Source: Streptomyces sp. CNQ085
GTDB taxonomy: Bacteria; Actinomycetota; Actinomycetes; Streptomycetales; Streptomycetaceae
Length of the DNA stretch: 51,770 nucleotides
Assembly (NCBI RefSeq): GCF_022614595.1
Contig: NZ_JAJFAU010000005.1
Location: 11,473 to 63,242 of the forward strand
Direction: 5' to 3'
Shown here: one piece after another, positions 7,952 through 16,405 of the stretch
How positions within the stretch are numbered: the first letter of the stretch is position 1
How the letters are laid out: every line of letters starts with the position of its first letter
Notes under the pieces: generated by a model
Seen by the model: only the letters and a program-made list of their open reading frames with translations
The model's database searches: none
What the model was told of the DNA's origin: nothing
Made by a program: the position numbers and the translations under genes

Positions 7952-10348
7952 CTACTCCCGCTCCCGCCGCTCCCCGGTCCCCTCCCTCGCCTTCTCCTCG
8001 TCCCGCTCGGGCTCTTGCACGGCGTAGGCCTCCAGCGACCACAGCGAGACGCCGAAGCGGGTCGCCCGCTCATCGGCCACGATCCGCACGTAGCGGGTGC
8101 CGGCGGGCGCGTCCATCCGCACCGTCTCCCGGCCGCCCCGCCCGTCGCGGACGGTCGCGGCCGTGCTCCAGGCCCTGCCGTCGGCGCCGTCGGCGGAGAC
8201 CTGCACGCGGTAGAGGGAGGCGTACGCGTCCTGCCAGTGCAGCCGCACCTCGCCGATCCGGGCCGGGCGGTCCAGCTCCACCCGCAGCCACTGGCCGTCC
8301 TCGGCGGGGGAGGACCAGCGGGTCCCCGGATCGCCGTCGGTCGCCGCCGAGGCGGGGAAGTCCCCGGTCTCGTCGGCCGAGGAGCCGGCCTTCGCGCCCC
8401 GGGCCAGATCCGGCCCGCCGGTGGGCGGATAGGCGCGCACCGCCAGCGTCCTCCGCAGGCTCTCGCCCTCGGCGGTGAGGGTGACCGGGATCCGGTACGT
8501 GCCCGGCCGTACGTCCTCCCCGGCGCTGATCTCGATCTCTGGAGCCGCCGGCACGCCGCGCCGGAGCGTGACCCGCCGCGGGGCCCGCACCGTGAAGCCC
8601 TCCGGCGCCCGCACGGTCAGCCGGCCGAGCACGTCGGTGGGCCGGTGGCCGGTCAGCCGGGCCCCGACGGCGGCCGGCTCGCCGCCGATGACGGCGTTGG
8701 CCTCCTCGCGGGAGAGTTCCAGCCCGGCGCCGGGCGAGTCCGAGTACCAGGGCGTCAGCTCGTGGATCACCGGAGGCATCGAACCGTCCTGCCAGACCAG
8801 CCGTACGGCGTCCGCCCGCAGACCGCCAGTGTCCACCTCCGTCCAGCCCTCCCCGGAGAGGGCGCCCAGCCGCCTCCAGCCCTCGCCCGGCACACGCGCC
8901 TCGACGGCGGCGCGGGTGCCCGCGCCCGGCTCGGACTGGACGGTGACGGCCGCCAGGGAACGCGCCCGGGGCAGCCGCAGCACCAGCTCGTCACCGCCGC
9001 CGTCCCCCTCGTCACCGGCGGTTCCGGGCCCGGGTTCCTCGGCGGCGCGGAAGGCCGTGGCCGGGTCGCCGTCGGCGGCGTGCTCCGGCGGGGAGCCCGG
9101 CAACGGCTCGGGGCCGCCCCGCACCCGCTCGCCGGAACGTTCGGACCACTGCGCCCCGCCACCCGCGCCGGACCAGTCGTCGGCGGCCTTCAGGGCCCTG
9201 TCGACGAAGGCGGGCAGCACGTCCTCGCCGACCGTCACCCCGCTCTCGCGGGCCTCCGCGCGCAGCCGCTGGAGCTCCAGCCGGGCCTTCCACGCCCCGG
9301 CGCCGTCCCCGCCCGCGCGGGCCTTCCAGAAGGCGTCGAGCAGTGGGGCGAGGTAGGCCGACTCCTTCTCGTCGAGCACCGAAGAGGAGTTGTTGGCGGC
9401 CAGGACGTGCAGCGCCCGGCGGGCCCGTTCCCCGGAGCGCTCGGTCCCCGTCTCCCCGCCGCCCGTCGCCGCCAGGTCCTCGACGGCCGCCCGCCAGGAC
9501 TCCCGCGGCCGGTAGCCGCGCGGGTTCCAGGCGTAGTCGGCGACGGTGAACAGCGGCAGGCGGGAGGCCGTCGCCTGCTCCATGGCGTTGGCCAGCAGCG
9601 CCGCCGAGCGGTTGGCGACGGCCGGTTCCCGGCCGGTGTAGGGGCCGAGGAAGACGCGGTCGCCGGCGTAGTCGTTGACCGGGTAGTTGTCCATGGTGAC
9701 CAGCGGGCGGCGGAAGACGGTGTGGGCCCGGGCCAGCTCGCCGCCGGTAATGGTGGCGGGCACGACCCCCACCCCCGTCCAGGCCACCTCCACGTCCGCG
9801 TCCAGCTCTTCGGCGAGCGTGTCGCGGTACTCGGTCGGGCCGTCCTGGTAGAACTCCGTCGGCAGCACCGACAGCGGAACCGCGTCGCGCCCGAAGCCGT
9901 ACCGCTCCGCCAGGTGCGCCGCCACCTCGTTGGCGATCTCCGCTTGGGCGGTGGCCGCGGCCTCGGGGCCCGTGCCGTAGCGCTCGGCGTCCGCGTCGCA
10001 GTGCCACTCGGTGTAGCTGGCGTCCTCGAAGCGGAGCTGGAACGCCCGCACACCCAAGGCCGCCATGGCGTCGATCTTGCGCAGCAGGGCCTTGCGGTCG
10101 TCCCCGGAGGCCAGGCACATCGACTGTCCCGGCGAGACGGCCCAGCCGAGCACCACGTGGTTGCGCAGCGCCCGTTCGGCGGCCCGGTCGCCGGCGTGCA
10201 CCACCAGTCCGTCGGCGCGCGTCTCCTCTCCGGGGCGTACGGTGCGCACCTCGCGCGCCCCGGCCGCGCGCAGGACGTCGCGGACGGCCGCGACCAGTGC
10301 CGTCGCACCGGTCCGGCGGGCGGCGCGGCCATGCGTCGCGTGGTTCAC
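7952..10348 (-). CDS. GH84 beta-N-acetylhexosaminidase, N-terminally shortened
   Basis: About 798 residues, related to GH84 beta-N-acetylglucosaminidases. GTG 10348 is chosen because GAGGAA precedes it. The first ~22 residues look like the start of a signal peptide (basic, then ATALVAAV) running straight into a piece of the GH20-like N-terminal domain (RDVLRAAGAREVRTVRPGE) and then, after RAAERAL, into the barrel (RNHVVLGWAVSPGQSMC). The usual barrel entry with its GFYG-type motif is missing. RFEDASYTEWHC is where GH84 enzymes carry an Asp-Asp catalytic pair; here it is Glu-Asp. The middle helical region is followed by a C-terminal F5/8-type C (CBM32-like) domain near 660-780. Without a complete barrel or secretion signal it is probably inactive or intracellular. 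Confidence 0.7.
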   Translation of the reverse strand: MNHATHGRAARRTGATALVAAVRDVLRAAGAREVRTVRPGEETRADGLVVHAGDRAAERALRNHVVLGWAVSPGQSMCLASGDDRKALLRKIDAMAALGVRAFQLRFEDASYTEWHCDADAERYGTGPEAAATAQAEIANEVAAHLAERYGFGRDAVPLSVLPTEFYQDGPTEYRDTLAEELDADVEVAWTGVGVVPATITGGELARAHTVFRRPLVTMDNYPVNDYAGDRVFLGPYTGREPAVANRSAALLANAMEQATASRLPLFTVADYAWNPRGYRPRESWRAAVEDLAATGGGETGTERSGERARRALHVLAANNSSSVLDEKESAYLAPLLDAFWKARAGGDGAGAWKARLELQRLRAEARESGVTVGEDVLPAFVDRALKAADDWSGAGGGAQWSERSGERVRGGPEPLPGSPPEHAADGDPATAFRAAEEPGPGTAGDEGDGGGDELVLRLPRARSLAAVTVQSEPGAGTRAAVEARVPGEGWRRLGALSGEGWTEVDTGGLRADAVRLVWQDGSMPPVIHELTPWYSDSPGAGLELSREEANAVIGGEPAAVGARLTGHRPTDVLGRLTVRAPEGFTVRAPRRVTLRRGVPAAPEIEISAGEDVRPGTYRIPVTLTAEGESLRRTLAVRAYPPTGGPDLARGAKAGSSADETGDFPASAATDGDPGTRWSSPAEDGQWLRVELDRPARIGEVRLHWQDAYASLYRVQVSADGADGRAWSTAATVRDGRGGRETVRMDAPAGTRYVRIVADERATRFGVSLWSLEAYAVQEPERDEEKAREGTGERRERE

Positions 10349-10739
10349 GTGTTCCTCAGGCCCCTCTCGACCCGTTCCCCGACCCGTCTTCCGGCCCTCC
10401 GGCCGGGCACCGGACCCGCCGGTAGGTAACGAGCCCATCACCGCCGTGGTGAAGGTGTCAACGACAGGGGCCGAAGTGCCCGGTTCGTCGAACGGTGCGG
10501 CCGGGGCCGGACGGGACGGGCCGCACCCCTCCCGGGCGGCCGGCCCGGGAAGAGGCGGTAAACCTTGGCCGGGATGCCCGCTTTGCTCGAATGTCCTACG
10601 CTGGCAGGCGCATCACGCCGTGAAATCATCGGTGGCGAGCATGTGAGCCATATCACGTTTGTTTCGCCGAAAGTGTCTGGGCTCCGCCTCAGTGGGTAGG
10701 GCCCCCATGTCCGACCGACAGCAACGAACGGAGGCCCCC
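10349..10739. other. Divergent intergenic region, GH84 / small protein-malQ
   Basis: 390 bases without a convincing gene. It holds the GH84 upstream region, a CRP-like half-palindrome at 10642-10657, and the ribosome binding site GGAGG at 10730-10734 of the acidic small protein. A frame open from 10659 merely extends that protein upstream with no ribosome binding site. Confidence 0.4.
10642..10657. promoter_or_regulatory. CRP-like palindrome
   Basis: TGTGA-GCCATA-TCACG, one mismatch from TGTGA-N6-TCACA, 82 nt upstream of the small acidic protein gene. Streptomyces Crp recognises GTG-N-CAC type palindromes; a GntR-family site would look similar. Confidence 0.35.
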
Positions 10740-11003
10740 GTGGCCGCGTCCGCTGAACTCCTCACCCCCCTTCCCCTGTTTCCCAAACAGGGGCAGGAGC
10801 CGATCGACCTGTCCGGAGTCTCCGACCCCGACTCCGGCCTGGACGGCTCCTGCTCCTGGGAGTACGCCGAGACGCCACTGACCAGCGAGCCCCCACTCGC
10901 CGACGCCGCCCCGCTCACCAGTGAGCCGCCGCTGGCCGCCGAGCTGCCGCTGACCAGCGAACCGGCCGGGGTGGGATACGGAACGGATTCCGCGGAGGTC
11001 TGA
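10740..11003 (+). CDS. Small acidic protein with PLTSEPPLA repeats, function unknown
   Basis: An 87-residue frame starting at GTG 10740, which has GGAGG five bases upstream; an in-frame ATG at 10707 has no ribosome binding site. The N-terminal half contains LLTPLPLFPKQGQEPIDLSG and a Cys-Trp-Tyr patch (LDGSCSWEYAE). The C-terminal half has three 12-residue-period repeats beginning at residues 46, 58 and 70 (PLTSEPPLA, PLTSEPPLA, PLTSEPA). The first two are identical in protein but differ synonymously in six of nine codons, which supports real translation and selection. It is strongly acidic with one Lys. It lies 38 nt before malQ on the same strand and probably shares its transcript. I do not recognise the family. 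Confidence 0.55.
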   Translation: MAASAELLTPLPLFPKQGQEPIDLSGVSDPDSGLDGSCSWEYAETPLTSEPPLADAAPLTSEPPLAAELPLTSEPAGVGYGTDSAEV

Positions 11004-11041
11004 GTCCCGGCGAGTCCAGGGGGAGAGCGGAGGAAGTTCCC

Positions 11042-13285
11042 ATGAGCCGACTGGCGCGACTGGCCGCGGCACACGGAGTCTGCACCTCCTACGACCCGGC
11101 CCCGGGACGTACGGTCCGGGTGCCCGACGACACGATCGTCGAAGTGCTCGCCGCACTGGGAGTCGACGCTTCCACCCCGGACGCCGTACGCGACGCCCTG
11201 GCCCGCCACACGCGCGAGGAGGCGGCCCGGCTGCTGCCCCCCACCGTCGTCGTACGCGCGGCCTCCCGCGAGGACGCCTCCCCGCCCACCGTCCGCGGCG
11301 GCGTCCCCCCGCTTCCCGACGGCACCGCGCTGAGGGTCGAGACGGAGGACGGCCGCACCCTGGACTGGGGGGCGGACCCGGACGCCGACGGCGAACGGCT
11401 CCCCCTGGGCTGCCACACCCTCCACGCCGAGGCCCCCGGCGGCCGCACCGCGCAGGCCGCCCTGATCGTCGCCCCGGACCGCTTCCCGGCCGTCCAGGGC
11501 CGCTCCTTCGGCCTGCTCGTCCAGCTCTACTCGCTGCTGTCCTCACGCTCGTGGGGCATGGGCGACCTGGCCGACCTCGCCGACCTCGCCGCCTGGTCCG
11601 GGCGTGCGACCGGAGCCGACTTCATCCAGCTCAACCCCCTGCACTCGGCCGTGCCCGCCGCCGAGGGCGAGAGGGTGGACCCCTCCCCCTACCGCCCCTC
11701 CTCGCGGCGCTTCGCCGACCCGGTGCACCTGCGGATCGAGGAGATCCCCGAGTACGCCTACCTGCGCGGCGGGGCCCGCGCCAAGGCGGACGACCTGCTG
11801 GCACAGGCGGCCGGACTGCGCGAGGCCACCCTCGCCAAGGACGGGATGATCGACCGCGACGCGGTGTGGTCGCTCAAGCGCCGCGCCCTGGCGCTGGTGC
11901 GCACCGCCCCCCTCGGCCCCGGCCGCCACGTCGCGTACTGCGACTTCCTCGCCGAACAGGGCCAGGCCCTGGAGGACCACGCCGTCTGGTGCGCCCTCGC
12001 CGAGATCCACGGACCCGACTGGCGCTCCTGGCCCGCCGGCCTGGACGACCCCCGTTCGGCCGCCACCGCCCGCGCCCGCGGCGAACTGCTGGACCGGGTG
12101 GACTTCCACACCTGGCTGGCCTGGCTCACCGACGCCCAGCTCGCCCGCGCCCAGCGCACCGCCCGCGACGCGGGCATGTCCATCGGCCTGGTGCACGACA
12201 TGGCGCTCGGCGTTCACCCCTCCGGAGCCGAGGCCTGGGCGCTCAAGGACTTCCTGGCCACCGGTATGTCCATCGGCGCGCCGCCGGACGCCTTCAGCCC
12301 CCGCGGCCAGGACTGGGGCCTGCCGCCCTGGAACCCGGGCGCGCTGGCCGCGTCCGGCTACGCCCCCTACCGCACGCTGCTGCGCGGGCTGCTGCGGCAC
12401 ACCGGCGGCCTGCGCATCGACCACGTGATGGGCCTGTTCCGGCTGTGGTGGGTCCCCGAGGGCCGCCCGCCCACGGAGGGCGCCTACGTGCGCTACGACG
12501 CCGAGGCCATGCTCGGAGTGCTCGCCCTGGAGGCGTACCGCGCCGGGTCGGTCGTCGTCGGCGAGGACCTGGGCACCGTCGAGCCGGGCGTGCGCGGGGA
12601 ACTGGCCGGGCACGGCGTGCTGGGCACCTCCGTGCTGTGGTTCGAGCGCGACTACGACCACATCCGCACCCCCGACCACGAGGTCCCCCAGCCGCTGGAG
12701 CCGCGGGACTGGCGTGCCGACTGCCTGGCCACCGCCACCACCCACGACCTGCCCAGCACCGCCGCCCGCCTCAGCGGCGACCACGTCGCGCTGCGCGACG
12801 GCCTCGGCCTGCTGTCCGGCCCGCTCGCCGAGGAGCAGGCCCGGGATGCCATGGAGACCGCCGAGTGGATCTCCCACCTGACCCGTCTGGACCTGCTGCC
12901 GGAAGGGCCGGGCGAGGAGGAGAGCGAGATCAGGGGCCTGTACCGCTTCCTGGCCCGCACCCCCGCGAGGATGGTCGGGGTCTGGCTGCCCGACGGCGTC
13001 GGCGACCGGCGCCCGCAGAACGTGCCGGGGACCTGGGACCAGTACCCCAACTGGCGGCTGCCCATCGCCGACGGTGACGGCAGGCCCGTCACCCTGGAGG
13101 AACTGGTCACCTCACCCCGGATGCGCGACCTGCTGGAGACGGTGTACGAGGGGCTGCACGGGCCGCGCGAGCGCCGTATACCGGCTCCCGGGCAGCACGG
13201 AGGGCGGTACTCGGGGCGGTACGGGGAGAGCCACGCCGAGCCCGAAGACCACCCTGGGCGCGTGACCTCGGGAGAGGTTCGCTAG
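11042..13285 (+). CDS. malQ: 4-alpha-glucanotransferase (amylomaltase)
   Basis: A 747-residue GH77 disproportionating enzyme, transferring 4-alpha-glucan segments between maltodextrins or to glucose; acts in the cytoplasm in maltose/glycogen metabolism. ATG 11042 follows GGAGGAAG. The N-terminal ~160 residues are the extra region common in actinobacterial MalQ. The barrel begins near FGLLVQLYSLLSSRSWGMGDL. DFIQLNPLHS, LRIDHVMGLFRLWW (catalytic nucleophile Asp), VVGEDLGTV (acid/base Glu) and TTHDLPST (transition-state Asp) are in family order. The length is normal and no damage is seen. The stop codon TAG is embedded in the -10 element of the next gene. Confidence 0.95.
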   Translation: MSRLARLAAAHGVCTSYDPAPGRTVRVPDDTIVEVLAALGVDASTPDAVRDALARHTREEAARLLPPTVVVRAASREDASPPTVRGGVPPLPDGTALRVETEDGRTLDWGADPDADGERLPLGCHTLHAEAPGGRTAQAALIVAPDRFPAVQGRSFGLLVQLYSLLSSRSWGMGDLADLADLAAWSGRATGADFIQLNPLHSAVPAAEGERVDPSPYRPSSRRFADPVHLRIEEIPEYAYLRGGARAKADDLLAQAAGLREATLAKDGMIDRDAVWSLKRRALALVRTAPLGPGRHVAYCDFLAEQGQALEDHAVWCALAEIHGPDWRSWPAGLDDPRSAATARARGELLDRVDFHTWLAWLTDAQLARAQRTARDAGMSIGLVHDMALGVHPSGAEAWALKDFLATGMSIGAPPDAFSPRGQDWGLPPWNPGALAASGYAPYRTLLRGLLRHTGGLRIDHVMGLFRLWWVPEGRPPTEGAYVRYDAEAMLGVLALEAYRAGSVVVGEDLGTVEPGVRGELAGHGVLGTSVLWFERDYDHIRTPDHEVPQPLEPRDWRADCLATATTHDLPSTAARLSGDHVALRDGLGLLSGPLAEEQARDAMETAEWISHLTRLDLLPEGPGEEESEIRGLYRFLARTPARMVGVWLPDGVGDRRPQNVPGTWDQYPNWRLPIADGDGRPVTLEELVTSPRMRDLLETVYEGLHGPRERRIPAPGQHGGRYSGRYGESHAEPEDHPGRVTSGEVR

Positions 13286-13288
13286 CGT
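13283..13288 (+). promoter_or_regulatory. Probable -10 box for the small membrane protein (leaderless)
   Basis: TAGCGT ends 7 nt before GTG 13296, so the transcript would begin at or next to the start codon. The malQ stop TAG forms the first half of this box. A GTGACC 15 nt upstream is a possible -35. Confidence 0.4.
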
Positions 13289-13295
13289 TGACCGT

Positions 13296-13595
13296 GTGGA
13301 CAACAAGGTCAAGGTCAACGAGAACGTCAGGAGCGCCGGCACCGCCGTGCGCGCCGGATTCGTCACCGCCCTCACCGCGCTGACGCTGCTGGTCGCCTCC
13401 CCCTCCGCCCTCGCCCTCTACCGCGACGACGGCGACGACCCGGGCACCGGCCTGAGCGTGGTCGAGACCCTCGGCCTGTACGTCGTGGCGCCCATCGCCC
13501 TGTTCGCGATCATCGCCGCGCTGGTGATGGTCGGCGACAAGTCCGCCCGCAAGAGCGGTCAGGTCGCCGGCCGCCAGGAGCCCAACCAGGGCTGA
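13296..13595 (+). CDS. Small membrane protein, function unknown
   Basis: A 99-residue protein beginning at GTG. Two hydrophobic segments are visible: residues ~20-42 (AGFVTALTALTLLVASPSALAL, signal-anchor or cleavable signal) and ~55-80 (VETLGLYVVAPIALFAIIAALVMV). Between them is a short acidic loop (YRDDGDDPGTGLS). The C-terminus is basic and polar, so likely cytoplasmic. No catalytic motif is present. Proteins of this layout are common and conserved in Streptomyces. The -10 box overlapping the malQ stop suggests its own promoter. Confidence 0.75.
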   Translation: MDNKVKVNENVRSAGTAVRAGFVTALTALTLLVASPSALALYRDDGDDPGTGLSVVETLGLYVVAPIALFAIIAALVMVGDKSARKSGQVAGRQEPNQG

Positions 13596-13893
13596 CCCGC
13601 GGTCGCCCCGGACCCTGCCTCCGGCCGGCCCTGCCCGCAAGAGCGGACGGCCGGTGGCCGGTGACACTTTCGGACCCGGCCGGACCACTGGAAGCCGCCG
13701 CCGCAGCCGCACGGATCCCGGACGGTCAGGGCCCCGGCGGCGGCCGGCACGTGGGCACGCGCGGTGGGGATCGTCACGCGGACCCGCTCGTAGACGCGCC
13801 CCTCCTCGTCCACCATCGCGCCATCGCCGTCCAACCCGGGAAGGCCGCTGGCCGTCCCACCACTCTGCCGGTGACCGGGTTGACCGCGGGCTG
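13596..13893. other. Intergenic region with a possible small minus-strand frame
   Basis: 298 bases between the small membrane protein and the DUF397 gene. A minus-strand frame at 13559-13834 (start MDGDGAMVDEEGRVYERV, then DPCGCGGGFQWSGRV) has good third-position GC for about 60 codons and then degenerates. It might be a decayed small gene. Support is too weak for a CDS call. Confidence 0.3.
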
Positions 13894-14100
13894 TCAGAGC
13901 ACTCTGTCCTTGACCGCTGTCACGAAGGCGGACCAGCCGGCGTTCGGGAAGACCAGTGCGGGCCTTTCGGGGGCTTTGCTGTCGCGGACGGGTATGACGC
14001 CGGGGAAGCCGTCGGCGACCGCGACGCAGCTCCCGCCGGTGCCGTCGCTGTAGGACGACTTGCGCCAGACAGCGGTGTTCAGGTCGTATGCGGTGCGCAT
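13894..14100 (-). CDS. DUF397 protein
   Basis: A 68-residue DUF397 protein: VWRKSSYSDGTGGSCVAVADGFPGVIPVRDSKAPERPALVFPNAGWSAFV in family order (W-KSS-S--GG-CVEVA, VRDSK, -F----W--F). It overlaps the end of the XRE/DUF5753 gene by 22 nt on the same strand, the standard arrangement. In Streptomyces such partners accompany WhiJ/AbaA-like regulators and behave like antagonists of the HTH protein. The exact molecular role is not settled. Confidence 0.9.
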   Translation of the reverse strand: MRTAYDLNTAVWRKSSYSDGTGGSCVAVADGFPGVIPVRDSKAPERPALVFPNAGWSAFVTAVKDRVL

Positions 14101-14927
14101 GATGTCGTGTACTCCTCGGCCACCGATTCGATCAGGTCCAGGGACGCCATAGGAGGCAGCGAAGCGGCCCTGACGAGATCGTATGACTTCTGGGATCGCT
14201 CCACCATGACCGGTTCGTCGATGAGCTGGCCGGTGCCAGCGCTCTCTGTGTAGACGACAGGCGGTGCGTCGCGGAAGGTCATCAGGGACGCCATGCCGTT
14301 CAAGAGTGCGTGCGCCGCAGCGGTGAACGGAAGAACCTGCACCATGATCCGGTGGGAGTGCGCCAGTTGAGCGATATGGATGAGCTGTTCATGCATGACT
14401 GTCGGTCCTCCCATCGGGACCCGGAGCACTGTCTCGTGGAAGACCGCCCACAACTGTGGCGCAGTTGACTGGTTGAGAAGGTACTGCCGATCCATGCGAG
14501 CCCGAACCAGCTTCTCCACCTCCTCCTCCGAAGCGAGGGGGAGTGCCGCGCGAGTGATGGCCCGTGTGTAGGTCTCAACCTGCAACAGGCCCGGCACCAG
14601 CATGGGCGCGTACTCGCTGATGGTCGTCGCCATCTGCTCCAGCTCCGCCGCGTCGGCGAAGTAGTCCGGGTACTTGTTCTCCCGGGCCAGTCGGCACAGG
14701 CGTTGCAGGTGTTCGCCGGTGCCGAGGATCTCGTCGAACAGTTTCGACGTGTCCTGCTGCGGGCGGCGCACGGCCGTCTCGAACTGGCCGACGTACGTGC
14801 CCGAGCAGAAGGCGCGCTCGCCGAGCTGGGACTGCGTCAGCCCGGCCGCCTCGCGCAGACGGCGCAGTTCCGCGCCGTAGAAGGTCTTGGGCGAGGCGTA
14901 CGGGTCGAGTTGCCTGGGCTCGGTCAT
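14079..14927 (-). CDS. XRE-family regulator with DUF5753 domain (WhiJ-like)
   Basis: A 282-residue regulator. Residues ~18-72 are a Cro/C1-type helix-turn-helix (ELRRLREAAGLTQSQLGERAFCSGTYVGQFE). Residues ~95-275 are DUF5753, with EYAPMLVPGLLQVETYTRAI, RMDRQYLL and VLPFTAAAHALLNG. The family is abundant in Streptomyces and paired with DUF397 proteins; members such as WhiJ influence development. The gene overlaps the DUF397 gene and has an inverted repeat upstream (14972-15006) that may be an autoregulatory site. ATG 14927 is preceded by GGGGGAG. Targets are unknown. Confidence 0.9.
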   Translation of the reverse strand: MTEPRQLDPYASPKTFYGAELRRLREAAGLTQSQLGERAFCSGTYVGQFETAVRRPQQDTSKLFDEILGTGEHLQRLCRLARENKYPDYFADAAELEQMATTISEYAPMLVPGLLQVETYTRAITRAALPLASEEEVEKLVRARMDRQYLLNQSTAPQLWAVFHETVLRVPMGGPTVMHEQLIHIAQLAHSHRIMVQVLPFTAAAHALLNGMASLMTFRDAPPVVYTESAGTGQLIDEPVMVERSQKSYDLVRAASLPPMASLDLIESVAEEYTTSCAPHTT

Positions 14928-14971
14928 GGCGGGCTCCCCCTGTCACGGAATGGGCGTGCGGGCTTGAAATT

Positions 14972-15006
14972 CCGTTCCACGCAAGCACACGGAGTGACTG
15001 GAACGG
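14972..15006. promoter_or_regulatory. Inverted repeat upstream of the XRE gene
   Basis: CCGTTCCA, 19-nt spacer, TGGAACGG: perfect 8-bp arms with centres 27 bp apart, 45-79 nt upstream of the XRE start codon. A candidate operator for the XRE regulator. Confidence 0.35.
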
Positions 15007-15103
15007 TGTGTTCGGCGAATGATTCCCCCGAAGGTGTTCACCGGCCCTACGGCCTTGCCCGACAGGGGAAGCGCGGGCCGGAACCGCCCGGAGCCGCCCG
15101 AGG

Positions 15104-16405
15104 TCAGCGGCGCCGGCGACGGCCGGAGCCGGGGCCGCCGCGTAGCGAGGAGAGGACCAGGCGGCCGTAGCGGGTGGTGAGCGCGGCGGCCGTCACCACC
15201 ACCGACAGCCCCAGCGCGGCCAGCAGGTGCGCGGGGGAGTCGTCGCCGAGGACCTGGAGGATGCCCAGTGCGGTGCCCAGCGGCAGGCCGAGGATGGTCA
15301 GCACGCCGAGCGCGCCGCTGATCTGCTGGCTCTCCTGGGTCTGGACGAGCCGGCTGTAGTCGGCGGCCTCGGCCAGGATCTCGGTGAAGCGATCCGGTAG
15401 CCGGTGCTGGTTCTGGAAGGCGAGCAGCAGGCTGTTGGCGGGGCCGTGGGCGGTGAGGTGCTGGCGCCAGTAGGTGCTGCGGAAGCGCGCGATGTTCCGT
15501 TCCAGGGCGGCGACACGGGCGGCCAGGCGGGAGCCGTCGTCGAAGACGGCGGAGAGCTCGTCGGTCAGCTCGTCGATGTGGTCGCGCTGGAGGGAGCCGA
15601 GCAGCAGGGCGTCGAGGTAGACGGTGCGGGCGTGCAGGGCGGCGAAAGTGTAGAAGTCGTCTCCGCCGGGGTCGGTCCGGTGGCCGAGGAAGGCGGTGCC
15701 GTGGCGCAGGACCAGGGCGCTCCAGTCGGCGGAGATCCGTACCGCCCGGCTCAGTTCCTCGGCGGCGGTCTCGGGGGCTAGGGGGTAGTCGGCGGGGACG
15801 GACCGCGAGGCGAGCTGCCACAGCCAGCGGTCGGCACCGGGCGGCACGGGTGTCTGCGGAGTGGGACGCAGGGCCGGGGCGTGACCGGGGCCGGGCGTGA
15901 GGAAGGCGACGGTGTAGGGGCGGGTGATGGCGAACGTGCCGGTGGCGTCGCGGACTTCGGCTGTCTCCCCGAGCAGGCGACCGGGGGCGAGAGGACCAGT
16001 GAGGGGGTCGGGGCCGGCCGGGTGGCGGTGGCCGATGGCCCGCAGCACCGGCAGCAGGGGCCGGGAGACGGTGAAGTGCAGGACGGCCAGGGCGCGGGCG
16101 GGCTCGCGCACGGTGGCGGCGCGCAGCAGCTCCAGGCCCTCCAGACGCAGCCCCTCGTGCTCGGCCGCCGCCGGCCGATGCCAGCGGCAGGGGCGGTCCG
16201 GGGTGCCGTACAGAACCCGGGCCGAGGCCGGGGCGAAGTACGTGGCGCGGGTCGCGGCATCGGTGCGCCGCTCGCCCAGCTCGAAGGGGAACGGCCCCTC
16301 GGCCCACTCCGGGCCGCCCGGTTCGCGCGGCAGCCGCACCGGCAGCACCACGGCCAGCACCTGCCGCACGCCGGTGACGGTCTCCAGGAGCGGCCCGGCG
16401 GTCAC
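15104..16405 (-). CDS. Membrane protein with C-terminal TM pair, function unknown
   Basis: A 433-residue protein with a large soluble N-terminal part and two C-terminal hydrophobic segments near residues 365-385 (ISGALGVLTILGLPLGTALGI) and 392-412 (LLAALGLSVVVTAAALTT), ending in a basic GRRRRR tail. Helical segments before the membrane region (DHIDELTDELSAVF, RLAARVAALERNIARF) recall the CorA-type layout of a long helix leading into two TM segments, but the GMN motif of CorA transporters is not seen. The start codon overlaps the stop of the truncated methyltransferase by 4 nt, so they are co-translated. Function not recognised. Confidence 0.65.
   Translation of the reverse strand: MTAGPLLETVTGVRQVLAVVLPVRLPREPGGPEWAEGPFPFELGERRTDAATRATYFAPASARVLYGTPDRPCRWHRPAAAEHEGLRLEGLELLRAATVREPARALAVLHFTVSRPLLPVLRAIGHRHPAGPDPLTGPLAPGRLLGETAEVRDATGTFAITRPYTVAFLTPGPGHAPALRPTPQTPVPPGADRWLWQLASRSVPADYPLAPETAAEELSRAVRISADWSALVLRHGTAFLGHRTDPGGDDFYTFAALHARTVYLDALLLGSLQRDHIDELTDELSAVFDDGSRLAARVAALERNIARFRSTYWRQHLTAHGPANSLLLAFQNQHRLPDRFTEILAEAADYSRLVQTQESQQISGALGVLTILGLPLGTALGILQVLGDDSPAHLLAALGLSVVVTAAALTTRYGRLVLSSLRGGPGSGRRRRR

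Noticed and set aside
5828..10429. A 1,533-codon open frame on the plus strand
   Set aside because: It is antisense to MscS and GH84 and crosses HNH out of frame; no family resemblance.
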